The notes: generated from the letters alone by a model not told the origin. Positions 6,644-14,915 are shown, counted from the stretch's first letter. The stretch is 27,771 nucleotides of DNA from DASWKG01 sp036396755 (GCA_036396755.1 DASWKG010000010.1:1-27771), one strand, 5' to 3'. Translations and numbers: made by a program.

Positions 6644-6688
6644 ATGAGCGAGGGGGGCCCCGGACGCGCGGGAGCCCCCCTCTCTCAT
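6644..6688 (+). terminator. Long intergenic hairpin between receptor and ATPase genes
   Basis: ATGAG (6644-6648) pairs with CTCAT (6684-6688), GAGGGGGGC (6650-6658) pairs with GCCCCCCTC (6674-6682), and CCCG/CGGG pair inside. This makes an almost continuous stem of about 18 bp with one mismatch and one bulge. No U-tract follows, so it is better read as an attenuating or mRNA-stabilising hairpin than as a full terminator. Confidence 0.6.
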
Positions 6689-6705
6689 CAGACGGGGATG
6701 ATCAC

Positions 6706-8226
6706 GTGAAGCTCGAGCTGTCCGGAATCAGCAAGCGCTTCCCCGGCGTCGTCGCGAACGACCACATCGACCTCGAGGTGGGCGAGGGCGAGATCCTCGC
6801 GCTCCTCGGGGAGAACGGCGCCGGCAAGACGACGCTGATGAACGTCCTCTACGGGCTGTACTCGGCCGACGAGGGCGAGATCAGGATCGACGAGGGCCCC
6901 GTCTCCTTCTCCTCGCCCGGCGACGCGATCGCCGCCGGGATCGGGATGGTCCACCAGCACTTCATGCTCATCCCCGTCTTCACGGTCACCGAGAACGTGA
7001 TGCTGGGCCAGGAGGAGTCCCGGGCGCTCGGCCTGCTCGACATCAAGGCAGCCGAGCGCCGCGTGCGCGAGATCTCGAACCGCTACGGCCTCGCCGTCGA
7101 CCCGGACGCGCTCGTGGAGGACCTCTCCGTCGGCGCGCAGCAGCGCGTCGAGATCGTGAAGGCGCTCTACCGCGACGCGGAGCTGCTCATCCTCGACGAG
7201 CCCACCGCCGTCCTCACGCCCCAGGAGACCGAGGAGCTCTTCGGGGTCATGCGCTCGCTGCGCGAGTCGGGGAAGTCGATCATCTTCATCACGCACAAGC
7301 TCCGGGAGGTGCTGGCCGTCGCAGATCGCATCACGGTCCTGCGGCGCGGGACGGTCGTCGGGTCGGCCACGCCGAAGAAGGCGACCGAGAAGAGTCTCGC
7401 GGCGATGATGGTCGGCCACGACGTTCGGCTCGAGGTGGAGAAGGGCCCGGCCCAGCCCGCGGGACCGGTCCTCCAGCTCGAGGACGTCCGCGTGACCGAC
7501 GACCGCGGCCAGGTCGCGGTGGACGGCGTCTCGTTCGAGGTTCGCGCCGGCGAGATCCTCGGCCTGGCCGGCGTCCAGGGCAACGGGCAGACCGAGCTCG
7601 TCGAGGCGGTGACCGGCCTGCGGCCCGTTGCGAGCGGCCGGGTGTTGATCGATGGGAAGGACCGGACCGCCGCGAAGCCGCGCGCCGTCTTCCTGGCCGG
7701 CGTCGGGCACGTGCCGGAGGATCGCATCGGCGACGGGCTGGTGGCCGACTTCTCGGTGGCCGACAACCTCGTGCTCGACCAGTACTATCAGCCGCCGTTC
7801 GCCCGTTGGATCGTTCGCGACGAGGACGCGGTCGACCGAGCCGCGAAGGACCGCGTCGAGCAGTTCGACATCCGCACGCCGTCGGTCGAAGTGGCCGTCT
7901 CCACGCTGTCGGGTGGGAACCAGCAGAAGGTCATCGTCGCCCGGGAGCTGTCTCGACCCATCAAGCTGCTCGTCGCCTCCCAGCCAACGCGCGGCCTCGA
8001 CGTCGGATCCGCCGGCTACATCCACGAGCAGATCGTCGAGGAGCGCGACGGCGGCACCGGCGTCCTGCTGGTCTCGACCGAGCTCGACGAGGTGCTCTCG
8101 CTCAGCGACCGGGTGCTGGTGCTGTACCGGGGGCGCGTGGTGGCGTCGGTCGACCCGACGGCGACGACCCGCGAGGAGGTTGGCCTCCTGATGGCCGGCG
8201 CGGGCCAAGGAGACGAGACGCCGTGA
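6706..8226 (+). CDS. Nucleoside ABC importer, double ATP-binding protein
   Basis: This 506-residue cytoplasmic protein has two fused nucleotide-binding domains, as in BMP-type (YufO/NupA-like) and sugar importers. Domain 1 has Walker A GENGAGKTT at residues 35-43, the signature LSVGAQQ at about 140 and Walker B LLILDEPTA at about 161. Domain 2 has a degenerate Walker A (GVQGNGQTE) and the signature LSGGNQQ at about 401. Its Walker B region reads LLVASQPTRGLD, with Ser-Gln replacing the usual Asp-Glu. Such a degenerate second site is normal for this subfamily. The start is GTG at 6706 behind a GGGGAT purine run. The stop overlaps the GTG of the first permease. Confidence 0.94.
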   Translation: MKLELSGISKRFPGVVANDHIDLEVGEGEILALLGENGAGKTTLMNVLYGLYSADEGEIRIDEGPVSFSSPGDAIAAGIGMVHQHFMLIPVFTVTENVMLGQEESRALGLLDIKAAERRVREISNRYGLAVDPDALVEDLSVGAQQRVEIVKALYRDAELLILDEPTAVLTPQETEELFGVMRSLRESGKSIIFITHKLREVLAVADRITVLRRGTVVGSATPKKATEKSLAAMMVGHDVRLEVEKGPAQPAGPVLQLEDVRVTDDRGQVAVDGVSFEVRAGEILGLAGVQGNGQTELVEAVTGLRPVASGRVLIDGKDRTAAKPRAVFLAGVGHVPEDRIGDGLVADFSVADNLVLDQYYQPPFARWIVRDEDAVDRAAKDRVEQFDIRTPSVEVAVSTLSGGNQQKVIVARELSRPIKLLVASQPTRGLDVGSAGYIHEQIVEERDGGTGVLLVSTELDEVLSLSDRVLVLYRGRVVASVDPTATTREEVGLLMAGAGQGDETP

Positions 8227-9479
8227 GCGCCGATCCGGGGACGAAGACGCCGGAGACCTCGTTCGTCCCCCGGCCCGAGCGCGGCGGGCCGTGGCGCTCA
8301 CTGCTCGTGCCCCTGCTCGCGTTCGTCACGGCGCTCGCGATCGGCGCGCTCATCATCATCTTCTCCGACCCCGAGGTCCTCGACGCGTGGGGCCGGTTCT
8401 TCTCCGACCCCATGGAGGCGCTCCAACGCTCCGGCCGCGTGGTCGCCGACGCCTACCGTGCGCTCTTCACGGGCTCGCTCGGCAGCCCGCTCAAGATCTT
8501 CGACGCCTTCCGCTCGGGCGAGGTGGCGCAGATCGAGGCGGCCTTCCGGCCGCTCTCGGAGACGATCGTCGCGGCGACGCCGTTCATCTTCACCGGGCTC
8601 GCGGTCGCGCTCGGGTTCCGCGCGGGCCTCTTCAACATCGGGGCGGAGGGCCAGATGAACGCCGGCGCGATCACCGCTGCGTTCGTCGGCTTCTCGATCA
8701 CCGGCCTTCCGATCTACGTGCACCTGCCGCTCGCGATCGTCGCCGGGTTCGTCGGGGGCGCGATCTGGGGGATGATCCCCGGCATCCTCAAGGCGCGGAC
8801 GGGCGCCCACGAGGTCATCACCACGATCATGATGAACTTCATCGCCCTGCGGCTCCTCGACTACCTGCTCCTGCGCCAGCCGTTCCAGCGCCCCGACCGG
8901 CCCGATCCCATCAGCAAGGTCGTCGAGCCCTCGGCCGAGCTGCCGGGGATCCCCGGGTCGAGCCTGCGGGTCCACCTCGGCATCCTCCTGGCTCTCGCCG
9001 CCGCGTACGGCGTCTGGTGGCTGCTGTTCCGCACGACGAAGGGCTTCGAGTTCCGCGCGGTCGGTTCGAACCCCGCCGCCGCGCGGTACGCCGGCATCGG
9101 CGTCGGCGCGACCTACGTGCTGGCGATGGCGCTCGCCGGCGGGCTCGGGGGGCTCGGCGGCGCCAGCCAGCTGCTGGGCCTGCAGAAGTACCTCTCCGGG
9201 GGGTTCGCGAGCGGCATCGGCTTCACGGCGATCGCGCTGGCGCTGCTCGGCAAGGCGCATCCCTTGGGGGTGGTCGGCGCGTCGTTCCTGTTCGGGATGC
9301 TGCAGGCGGGGTCAACCGCGATGCAGGCCGCCACCTCGACGCCGGTGGACATCATCGTCGTGATCCAGGCGCTCATCATCGTGTTCATCGCCGCCCCGGC
9401 CCTCGTCCGGACCATCTGGCGGATCCGCGCGCCGCGGGAGCTCGGCGCCGAGGCGTTCACGAAGGGGTGGGGCGCGTGA
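8223..9479 (+). CDS. Nucleoside ABC importer permease 1
   Basis: This 418-residue integral membrane protein matches the BPD_transp_2 permease family used by BMP-type importers (YufP/NupB-like). It starts with a cytoplasmic tail of about 25 residues and a first TM (LLVPLLAFVTALAIGALIII). A long loop (residues about 50-110) precedes the core helices. The block GFRAGLFNIGAEGQMNAGAI and the segment GFEFRAVGSNPAAARYAGI are conserved ATPase-contact regions of the family. The GTG start overlaps the ATPase stop (GTGA), and the stop overlaps the GTG of permease 2, so the three genes are translationally coupled. Confidence 0.92.
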   Translation: MSADPGTKTPETSFVPRPERGGPWRSLLVPLLAFVTALAIGALIIIFSDPEVLDAWGRFFSDPMEALQRSGRVVADAYRALFTGSLGSPLKIFDAFRSGEVAQIEAAFRPLSETIVAATPFIFTGLAVALGFRAGLFNIGAEGQMNAGAITAAFVGFSITGLPIYVHLPLAIVAGFVGGAIWGMIPGILKARTGAHEVITTIMMNFIALRLLDYLLLRQPFQRPDRPDPISKVVEPSAELPGIPGSSLRVHLGILLALAAAYGVWWLLFRTTKGFEFRAVGSNPAAARYAGIGVGATYVLAMALAGGLGGLGGASQLLGLQKYLSGGFASGIGFTAIALALLGKAHPLGVVGASFLFGMLQAGSTAMQAATSTPVDIIVVIQALIIVFIAAPALVRTIWRIRAPRELGAEAFTKGWGA

Positions 9480-10708
9480 CCGCGGCCCGCATCTCGGTGA
9501 CGCGCGCGCGCGTCCTCGGCATCGTCTTCCTCGCGTTCGCCGCGTTCGCGGCGTGGTGGTTCGGCGCGCGCGCCCCGGGCGGTGAGAGCGCGACCTTCGG
9601 GCTCGGCGAGAACGCGCCCGACGCGTCCCTCCCCGTGCAGGCGAGCGTGTACGCGATGGCGGGCCTCATGGCGTTCCTCGGCGGCGTCCAGCTGGTGCGG
9701 GGGTTCGGCGGCAAGACCTACGTGGTGCTGGGCATCGTCGTCGGGATCTTCGTGCTCGCCTTCCTCACCTACGCGGCTCGCGGCGCCTCCCTCAACCTCA
9801 CCGCGATGCTGAACAGCACCCTGCTCCGCGCGGTGCCGCTCACCTTCGGAGCGATGTCGGGCGTCCTGTGCGAGCGATCCGGCGTGATCAACATCGCGAT
9901 CGAGGGCATGTTCCTCATGGCGGCCTTCACCGGCGCGATCGTCGCCAGCGCCTCCGGGAGCCTGATCGTCGGCCTCATCGGCGGCATCGCGGTCGGAGGG
10001 CTGATGGGCTGGCTCCTCGCCGTGCTCTCGATCCGCTACGTCGTGGACCAGATCGTCGGCGGGACGGTGATCAACATCTTCGCCGCGGGGCTGACGGCGT
10101 TCCTGTCGGCGCGCGTCCTGCAGGAGTACCAGAACCTCAACAGCCCGGGCCGGTTCCAGGTCGTCGAGATCCCGGGCCTGTCGGAGATCCCCGTGATCGG
10201 CCCCGTCCTGTTCCGCAACAACCTGTTCGTCTACCTGATGTTCGTGCTCGTGATCCTCCTGCACGTGGCGCTGTTCAAGACGAAGTGGGGGCTGCGCGTC
10301 CGCGCGGTGGGGGAGCATCCCCTCGCGGCCGACACCGTGGGCATCAAGGTGCTGTTCCAGCGGTACCGCAGCGTGATCCTCGGCGGGATGATGGCCGGCA
10401 TCGGCGGCGCGTTCTTCACGCTCGGCTCGGTGGGGCGCTTCGACGAGGGGATGACCGCCGGCCGCGGGTTCATCGCGCTCGCGGCGATGATCTTCGGGCG
10501 GTGGTCGCCCATCGGCGCGTTCGGGGCCGCGCTCATCTTCGGGTTCGCCGACTCGCTCCAGACGCGCCTCGCGATCCTCGACGTGGGCATCCCCTCGGAG
10601 TTCCTCTTGATGGCGCCCTACCTCGCCACGATCCTGGTCGTGGCCGGCGTCGTCGGCCGAGCCCGCCCCCCCGCCGCCGACGGCAAGCCCTACCTCAAGA
10701 AGCACTGA
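9476..10708 (+). CDS. Nucleoside ABC importer permease 2
   Basis: This 410-residue membrane protein is the second BPD_transp_2 permease (YufQ/NupC-like). Key blocks are CERSGVINIAIEGMFLMAAF, matching the FNIG/EGQ block of permease 1, and LRVRAVGEHPLAADTVGI, the ATPase coupling segment. It has three N-terminal TM segments before the conserved core, which is longer than the shortest family members. The GTG start overlaps the permease 1 stop, so a 1:1 heterodimer of the two permeases is likely. The C-terminus is a short polar tail (PPAADGKPYLKKH). The trpS promoter begins ten nt after its stop. Confidence 0.92.
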   Translation: MTAARISVTRARVLGIVFLAFAAFAAWWFGARAPGGESATFGLGENAPDASLPVQASVYAMAGLMAFLGGVQLVRGFGGKTYVVLGIVVGIFVLAFLTYAARGASLNLTAMLNSTLLRAVPLTFGAMSGVLCERSGVINIAIEGMFLMAAFTGAIVASASGSLIVGLIGGIAVGGLMGWLLAVLSIRYVVDQIVGGTVINIFAAGLTAFLSARVLQEYQNLNSPGRFQVVEIPGLSEIPVIGPVLFRNNLFVYLMFVLVILLHVALFKTKWGLRVRAVGEHPLAADTVGIKVLFQRYRSVILGGMMAGIGGAFFTLGSVGRFDEGMTAGRGFIALAAMIFGRWSPIGAFGAALIFGFADSLQTRLAILDVGIPSEFLLMAPYLATILVVAGVVGRARPPAADGKPYLKKH

Positions 10709-10717
10709 CCGACCCGG

Positions 10718-10723
10718 TAGCAT
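10718..10723 (+). promoter_or_regulatory. -10 hexamer TAGCAT, leaderless promoter of trpS
   Basis: TAGCAT ends six nt before the ATG at 10730, with no Shine-Dalgarno. It indicates that trpS is transcribed separately from the importer and selects the ATG over the GTG at 10727. Confidence 0.6.
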
Positions 10724-10729
10724 GGCGTG

Positions 10730-11722
10730 ATGCGCGTGCTCTCGGGGATCCAGCCGACCGGCGAGGTCCACCTCGGCAACTACATCGGGGCGATCCGGCA
10801 GTGGGTGGCCGATCAGGACGAGTTCGACTGCTTCTTCGTGATCGTCGACCTCCACGCGATCACCGTGCCGCAGGACCCGACGACGCTCCGCGACAAGACG
10901 GTCGATCTCGCGGCCATCCTGCTCGCATCCGGCATCGACCCGGAGAAGGCGACCCTCTTCGCGCAGTCGCACGTCCACGAGCACGCCGAGCTCGCGTGGG
11001 TCATGGAGTGCGTCGCGTCGATGGGCGAGCTCCGGCGGATGACCCAGTTCAAGGACAAGTCGGCGAAGCAGCAGGAGGCCGGGGTGTCGGTGGGCCTGTT
11101 CACCTACCCCGTGCTGCAGGCCGCCGACATCCTCATCTACCAGGCCGACCGCGTGCCGGTGGGCGAGGACCAGCGCCAGCATCTCGAGCTCACCCGCGAC
11201 CTCGCCCAGCGCTTCAACTCTCGCTACGGCGAGACGTTCGTCCTGCCCGCGCCCGCGATCCCGAAGGTCGGCGCGAAGGTCATGGACCTGCAGGACCCCA
11301 CCTCGAAGATGTCGAAGTCGAGCGAGTCGCCGCAGGGCACCGTGCGGGTCACCGAGGAGCCCGATGCGATCCGCAAGAAGTTCCGCTCCGCGGTGACCGA
11401 CTCGGGCCGCGACATCGTGGCCGGTGAGGAGAAGCCGGCGATCACCAACCTCCTGACGATCATGTCGGTCGCGACCGGCCGTCCCATCCCCGACCTCGAG
11501 AAGGAGTACGAGGGAAAGGGCTACGGCGACTTCAAGACCGACCTCGCCGACGCGGTGATCGAGTTCCTCCGCCCGCTCCAGGAGCGCTACCGCGAGCTCT
11601 CGTCCGACCCCGCCGAGGTGGCGCGCCTCCTCGAGATCGGAGCCGACAAGGCCCAGCGCGAGGCGAGCAAGACGCTCGCCACCGTCTACGAGCGGGTCGG
11701 GTTCCTCGGTCGCGGCAGATGA
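10730..11722 (+). CDS. trpS: Tryptophanyl-tRNA synthetase
   Basis: This 330-residue class Ic synthetase charges tRNA-Trp with tryptophan. The class I HIGH motif appears as HLGN at residues 14-17 (SGIQPTGEVHLGNYIGA), and the second signature KMSKS is at residues 193-197. Between them lie FFVIVDLHAIT, QSHVHEHAELAW and VPVGEDQRQHLELTRDLAQR, all typical TrpS active-site blocks. The length is normal. The neighbouring start codons are GTG at 10727 and ATG at 10730; the leaderless -10 spacing favours the ATG. It ends in a convergent arrangement with the minus-strand gene at 11745, with a hairpin between them. Confidence 0.97.
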   Translation: MRVLSGIQPTGEVHLGNYIGAIRQWVADQDEFDCFFVIVDLHAITVPQDPTTLRDKTVDLAAILLASGIDPEKATLFAQSHVHEHAELAWVMECVASMGELRRMTQFKDKSAKQQEAGVSVGLFTYPVLQAADILIYQADRVPVGEDQRQHLELTRDLAQRFNSRYGETFVLPAPAIPKVGAKVMDLQDPTSKMSKSSESPQGTVRVTEEPDAIRKKFRSAVTDSGRDIVAGEEKPAITNLLTIMSVATGRPIPDLEKEYEGKGYGDFKTDLADAVIEFLRPLQERYRELSSDPAEVARLLEIGADKAQREASKTLATVYERVGFLGRGR

Positions 11723-11742
11723 CGGTCGCGCGCGGGACCGTC
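11721..11742. terminator. Hairpin between convergent genes, possible bidirectional terminator
   Basis: GACGGTC (11721-11727) and GACCGTC (11736-11742) form a perfect 7-bp stem around a GC-rich 8-nt loop. It fills the short gap between the trpS stop and the stop of the opposite gene. No U-tract is present on either side, so termination is inferred from position. Confidence 0.45.
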
Positions 11743-11744
11743 GC

Positions 11745-12539
11745 TCAGACGGTGATCGTCGGGGTCAGCTCGAGGATCACGCAGCTCTTCCGCCACTTCA
11801 TGATGGCCTCCTGTGGCGGCCCGTGGCGGTCGCGGCGGCGGTCGGCGAGGATCGCTGCCAGCCCGGGGAACTGCGGGTCGTCGGGCTCGATCACGCGGCT
11901 GGTCGCATGGAAGCGGTTCGATCGCGTGTCGCGGTACTTGTGGCGGGTGACGACGACGAGGTCGGTCGCGTCGGGCGCGCCGGGGACGCGCTGCTCGCCC
12001 GCGGCCGCGTCGTTCGAGTGGAGCAGATAGACGCGCCCGTCCTTGTAGGCGAACCACACCGGCACGGCCACGTCGCGGCCGTCCTGCTCGACGCCGGCCC
12101 AGATGACGTCGGTCTTTCGGAACGCGTCCTCGTATTCCTTCGGAAGCTTCGTGGGGGGGAGCTGGAGCACCATCTGGAACTCGATCTGTCCCTGCACCTC
12201 CTCGTCGACGAGGAACGACGCGACGTGGAGCCCCACCTCCTCGAACACGGCATCCTCGGGCCGGTCGATCAGCTCGAGCAGGTCCATCTGACCGGGCATC
12301 CGCCGCGGCCGCAGCGGGCTCCGGTAGGTGACCCGCCCCGACGGCGCGATCAGCTCGAAGTGCTCGGTGACCACGCCCTGCGGCGCCTTCCAGTGGCGGA
12401 TCACGACGAAGGGGAGCGGCCGGCTGGGGACGCCGAAGCCGTAGACCACGGGCGAGCCGCCCGGGCCCTCCGCGCCGTAGACGCGCAGGTCGAGGACGTT
12501 CGCGTAGACGAGCTCGGCCCTGGGCACGCGGCGGAGCAT
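11745..12539 (-). CDS. Conserved hypothetical protein, possible split-barrel domain
   Basis: This is a 264-residue soluble protein of no family I can name with confidence. The N-terminal half (ELVYANVLDLRVYGAEG, VIRHWKAPQGVVTEHFELIA) looks beta-rich. The C-terminal half carries VAVPVWFAYKDGRVYLLHSN and later RSNRFHATSRVIEPDDPQF. These loosely resemble the FMN/F420-binding split barrels of the pyridoxamine-phosphate-oxidase type; that is a weak inference. It begins eight nt after the DUF2342-like zincin gene, so the two form an operon. If the fold is right, a cofactor F420 link with that neighbour is possible. No signal peptide or TM segment is visible. Confidence 0.65.
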   Translation of the reverse strand: MLRRVPRAELVYANVLDLRVYGAEGPGGSPVVYGFGVPSRPLPFVVIRHWKAPQGVVTEHFELIAPSGRVTYRSPLRPRRMPGQMDLLELIDRPEDAVFEEVGLHVASFLVDEEVQGQIEFQMVLQLPPTKLPKEYEDAFRKTDVIWAGVEQDGRDVAVPVWFAYKDGRVYLLHSNDAAAGEQRVPGAPDATDLVVVTRHKYRDTRSNRFHATSRVIEPDDPQFPGLAAILADRRRDRHGPPQEAIMKWRKSCVILELTPTITV

Positions 12540-12547
12540 AGCGGATG

Positions 12548-13753
12548 TCAGACCGTGCGGGCGAGCCACAGCGTGGGCTCCTCGAGCTCGGGCATCGACG
12601 GGAGCTGGTCGGCCGACTCCCACATGCGCGCGAGCGTCCGCTCGTCGGTGGCCTCGGCCACGCGGTCGCAGAACTCCCTCCCCAGCCGCTCGTGCTCGGG
12701 CTGCAGCTCGACCCCGAGCATCCGCTCGACCAGCCGGTCCTCCTCGCCGCGCCCCTCGCGCCGCCGCCGCATCGCCTCGTCGATGCGCGCGTACTGCCCG
12801 AGCATCCTCCGGCCCAGGGCCTCCATCACGTGATCCGCGTGACCCTCGGCCACCGCGACGAGCGCCTGGATGCGGCGGACGATCAGCTGCTGCTCGTCGC
12901 TCAGGGTCTGGCCCAGGAGCGCGGCCGGATCGCCGAGCGCCTCCTGCAGGCCCTCCGGGTCGGCGAGGTCGAACCCCGCGAGCCGCTCCTCGATGCCGGA
13001 CAGGTCGAACGAGAGCCCGCGAGCCAGCTCCCGCACCTGCGCGAGCACGTGGTCGTGCACCCACGCCCGCCCGAGCTGGAAGGCATGGGTCACCTCATGC
13101 AGGGCGACCCACGCGCGGAACTCCTGTGGCGGCAGGTCCCATTCGGCCTCGAGCGCCTCGATGTTCGGCAGGACGAACTGGAGCGCCTCCTGCCCGGCGC
13201 GCGGGACCGGGATCTCGTACTGGCCGAGCACCCGCCGCCCGAGGTGCCCGAGCGCAACGCCCAGCTGGGTGCCCACGATCAGCGGCGACACGCGTCCCAG
13301 GAGCGCCTGCATCCCGGCGAGGCCCTCGAGGCCCGGGCCCTCCTCGCCGGCGAGCGGCAGCTCGTCGCGGGAGGCGTCGGACATCGCGGTGGCGAGGCGC
13401 TCGGCGGCGGGCTCGAAGAGCGGCCGCAGGCCGTGGGTGTTCGCGTCGACCCATCGAGTGCGGCGGATCGCCTCGACGTGCGCGACCTCGGCCGGGGGCT
13501 CGAGCCCCGTGAGGTCCGCCACCGCGAGCTCGGCGGCGCGAACCGTGGCCTCGAGGCCGGCGCGGTCCTCCTCGGAGGGCTCGGGGTCGGGCCGGTCGCC
13601 GACCGCGGAGGCGATGCCCACCTGCCGGGCGAGCTCCCAGTTGATGGGGCCCGAGCCCGAGAAGAGCACGCGCTGGAGCTCCCGGAAGAGGGGAACGTCG
13701 CGCAGGATGTCGGACGAGAGCTCGTCGGGCTCGTCGGGGTCCACGGGCCCCAT
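12548..13753 (-). CDS. DUF2342-type zincin, F420-biosynthesis-associated family
   Basis: This protein of about 401 residues matches the actinobacterial zinc-dependent 'putative hydrolase' family (DUF2342, zincin-like). Early blocks are ILRDVPLFRELQRVLFSGSG and PINWELARQVGIA. The metal motif HEVTH (His219, Glu220, His223; VALHEVTHAFQLGRAWV) follows, and the C-terminal part has EGHADHVMEALGRRML, another family hallmark. The family is found mainly in F420-producing actinobacteria; its substrate is unknown. The start is uncertain. The ATG at 13753 is given, but it lies within a TAGAAT hexamer that would place a leaderless start at the GTG at 13744. The ATG at 13789 is disfavoured because the codons between (GCA, TAT, AGA) do not fit local codon use. 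Confidence 0.85.
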   Translation of the reverse strand: MGPVDPDEPDELSSDILRDVPLFRELQRVLFSGSGPINWELARQVGIASAVGDRPDPEPSEEDRAGLEATVRAAELAVADLTGLEPPAEVAHVEAIRRTRWVDANTHGLRPLFEPAAERLATAMSDASRDELPLAGEEGPGLEGLAGMQALLGRVSPLIVGTQLGVALGHLGRRVLGQYEIPVPRAGQEALQFVLPNIEALEAEWDLPPQEFRAWVALHEVTHAFQLGRAWVHDHVLAQVRELARGLSFDLSGIEERLAGFDLADPEGLQEALGDPAALLGQTLSDEQQLIVRRIQALVAVAEGHADHVMEALGRRMLGQYARIDEAMRRRREGRGEEDRLVERMLGVELQPEHERLGREFCDRVAEATDERTLARMWESADQLPSMPELEEPTLWLARTV

Positions 13754-13757
13754 TCTA
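13752..13757 (-). promoter_or_regulatory. -10 hexamer TAGAAT near the zincin gene start
   Basis: On the minus strand TAGAAT is followed by seven nt (GGGGCCC) and then an in-frame GTG at 13744. This is the same spacing as other leaderless genes here. It overlaps the annotated ATG. Confidence 0.45.
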
Positions 13758-13804
13758 GCCGCGAGGCTCCGATATGCTTCGCCGGCCATGCGGGTGCGGC
13801 CCCC

Positions 13805-13857
13805 CCGTTCCGTTGACACTGGGCCTCGCCTCGCGAGGATGAGTGTCAACAGAACGG
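13805..13857. repeat. 53-nt hairpin / inverted repeat in the mreB divergent region
   Basis: The left arm 13805-13820 (CCGTTCCGTTGACACT) pairs with the right arm 13842-13857 (AGTGTCAACAGAACGG) at 15 of 16 positions. Inside, CCTCGC (13824-13829) pairs with GCGAGG (13833-13838) across a 3-nt loop. Each arm carries TTGACA, in opposite orientation. It lies between the divergent zincin and mreB genes and has no U-tract on either side. Confidence 0.8.
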
Positions 13858-13883
13858 TGAACGGCGGGGGGGAGGTTCGCGCG

Positions 13884-13889
13884 TACAAT
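13884..13889 (+). promoter_or_regulatory. -10 hexamer TACAAT, promoter of mreB
   Basis: TACAAT ends nine nt before the ATG at 13899, so the leader is at most a few nt. The G-rich run further upstream is too far away to act as a Shine-Dalgarno. Confidence 0.55.
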
Positions 13890-13898
13890 GACCGGGCC

Positions 13899-14915
13899 AT
13901 GCGCGGGGGCGAGGTTGCCATCGATCTCGGCACCGCGAACACGCTGGTCTACGTCCCGGGCAGGGGCATCATCCTGAACCAGCCGACCGTGGTGGCCGTG
14001 AGCGGCCACGGCGGGCAGGTGCTGGCGATCGGGAACGAGGCCTGGGAGATGATCGGGCGCACCCCGGCGAGCATCACCGCGGTGCGGCCGATGCGCCGGG
14101 GCGCGATCACCGACTACGACCTGACCGAGCAGATGCTCCGGTTCGTGCTCAGGGCGGCCGGTGCGACCAGGTTCGCGAAGCCTCGGGTCTTGCTGTGCGT
14201 GCCCTCGGCGATCACCGAGGTGGAGCGGCGCGCCGCCGAGGAGGCGACGCTCGCCGCCGGCGGGCGCTCGGTGTCGCTGATCGAGGAGCCGATGGCGGCG
14301 GCGATCGGCGCGGGCCTTCCGATCCACGAGCCGCTCGGGAACCTCATCGTCGACATCGGCGGCGGCACCAGCGAGGTCGCCATGGTGTCGATGGGCGGCA
14401 TCGTCGAGCAGCGCGCGATCCGCGTGGGCGGGTTCGACCTCGACGACGACATCCAGCGCTACCTGCGCGCGCAGTACAACCTCGCGGTCGGCGAGCGAAC
14501 GGCGGAGCAGATCAAGATGGCGATCGGGTCCGCGTACCCCGCGCCCGAGGCGCTCACCGCGAAGGTGCGCGGGCGCGAGATCACGACCGGGATGCCGCGG
14601 AACATCGAGCTGCGACAGGAGGAGATCCGCGAGGCCATCTCGGTGTCGGTGAACGCGATCGTCGGCGCGACGCGCGACTGCCTCGCCGGCAGCCAGCCCG
14701 ACCTCGGCCACGACGTGCTCGAGCGGGGCATGTTCCTCACCGGCGGCGGCGCGCTCCTCCGCGGGCTCGACATGCGGATCTCCGAGGAGTGCGAGGTGCC
14801 GGTGCACCTGACCGACGAGCCGCTCGAGACGGTCGTCCTGGGCGCGGGACGGTGCCTCGGCCTCGCGCCCGACGCGCCCGGCCTCTTCGCGGAGCAGCCC
14901 TGGAGGAACCGCTGA
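13899..14915 (+). CDS. mreB: MreB-type actin homologue
   Basis: This 338-residue protein has the actin/Hsp70 ATPase fold of MreB, the filament that positions cell-wall synthesis under the membrane. Phosphate-1 is VAIDLGTANTLVYV near the N-terminus, phosphate-2 is VDIGGGTSEVAMV around Asp152, and the adenosine motif is LTGGGALLRGL at about 280-290. VGGFDLDDDIQRYLR and RNIELRQEEIREAI are typical MreB blocks. The length is normal for MreB. The usual partners mreC, mreD and a class B PBP are absent nearby. Instead it overlaps a DUF1028 gene with a peptidoglycan-binding-like tail. It may be a second, specialised MreB; the rest of the genome is needed to tell. Confidence 0.93.
   Translation: MRGGEVAIDLGTANTLVYVPGRGIILNQPTVVAVSGHGGQVLAIGNEAWEMIGRTPASITAVRPMRRGAITDYDLTEQMLRFVLRAAGATRFAKPRVLLCVPSAITEVERRAAEEATLAAGGRSVSLIEEPMAAAIGAGLPIHEPLGNLIVDIGGGTSEVAMVSMGGIVEQRAIRVGGFDLDDDIQRYLRAQYNLAVGERTAEQIKMAIGSAYPAPEALTAKVRGREITTGMPRNIELRQEEIREAISVSVNAIVGATRDCLAGSQPDLGHDVLERGMFLTGGGALLRGLDMRISEECEVPVHLTDEPLETVVLGAGRCLGLAPDAPGLFAEQPWRNR
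14902..14906 (+). promoter_or_regulatory. Shine-Dalgarno GGAGG that places a CTG start
   Basis: GGAGG inside the last codons of mreB is followed by five nt and then the CTG at 14912. This is optimal spacing for initiation there, and no ATG, GTG or TTG is in register. Confidence 0.65.

Noticed and set aside
13805..13857. Hairpin read as a bidirectional terminator or as two TTGACA promoters
   Set aside because: It lies between divergent, not convergent, starts and lacks U-tracts. No -10 hexamer sits 16-19 nt from either TTGACA.
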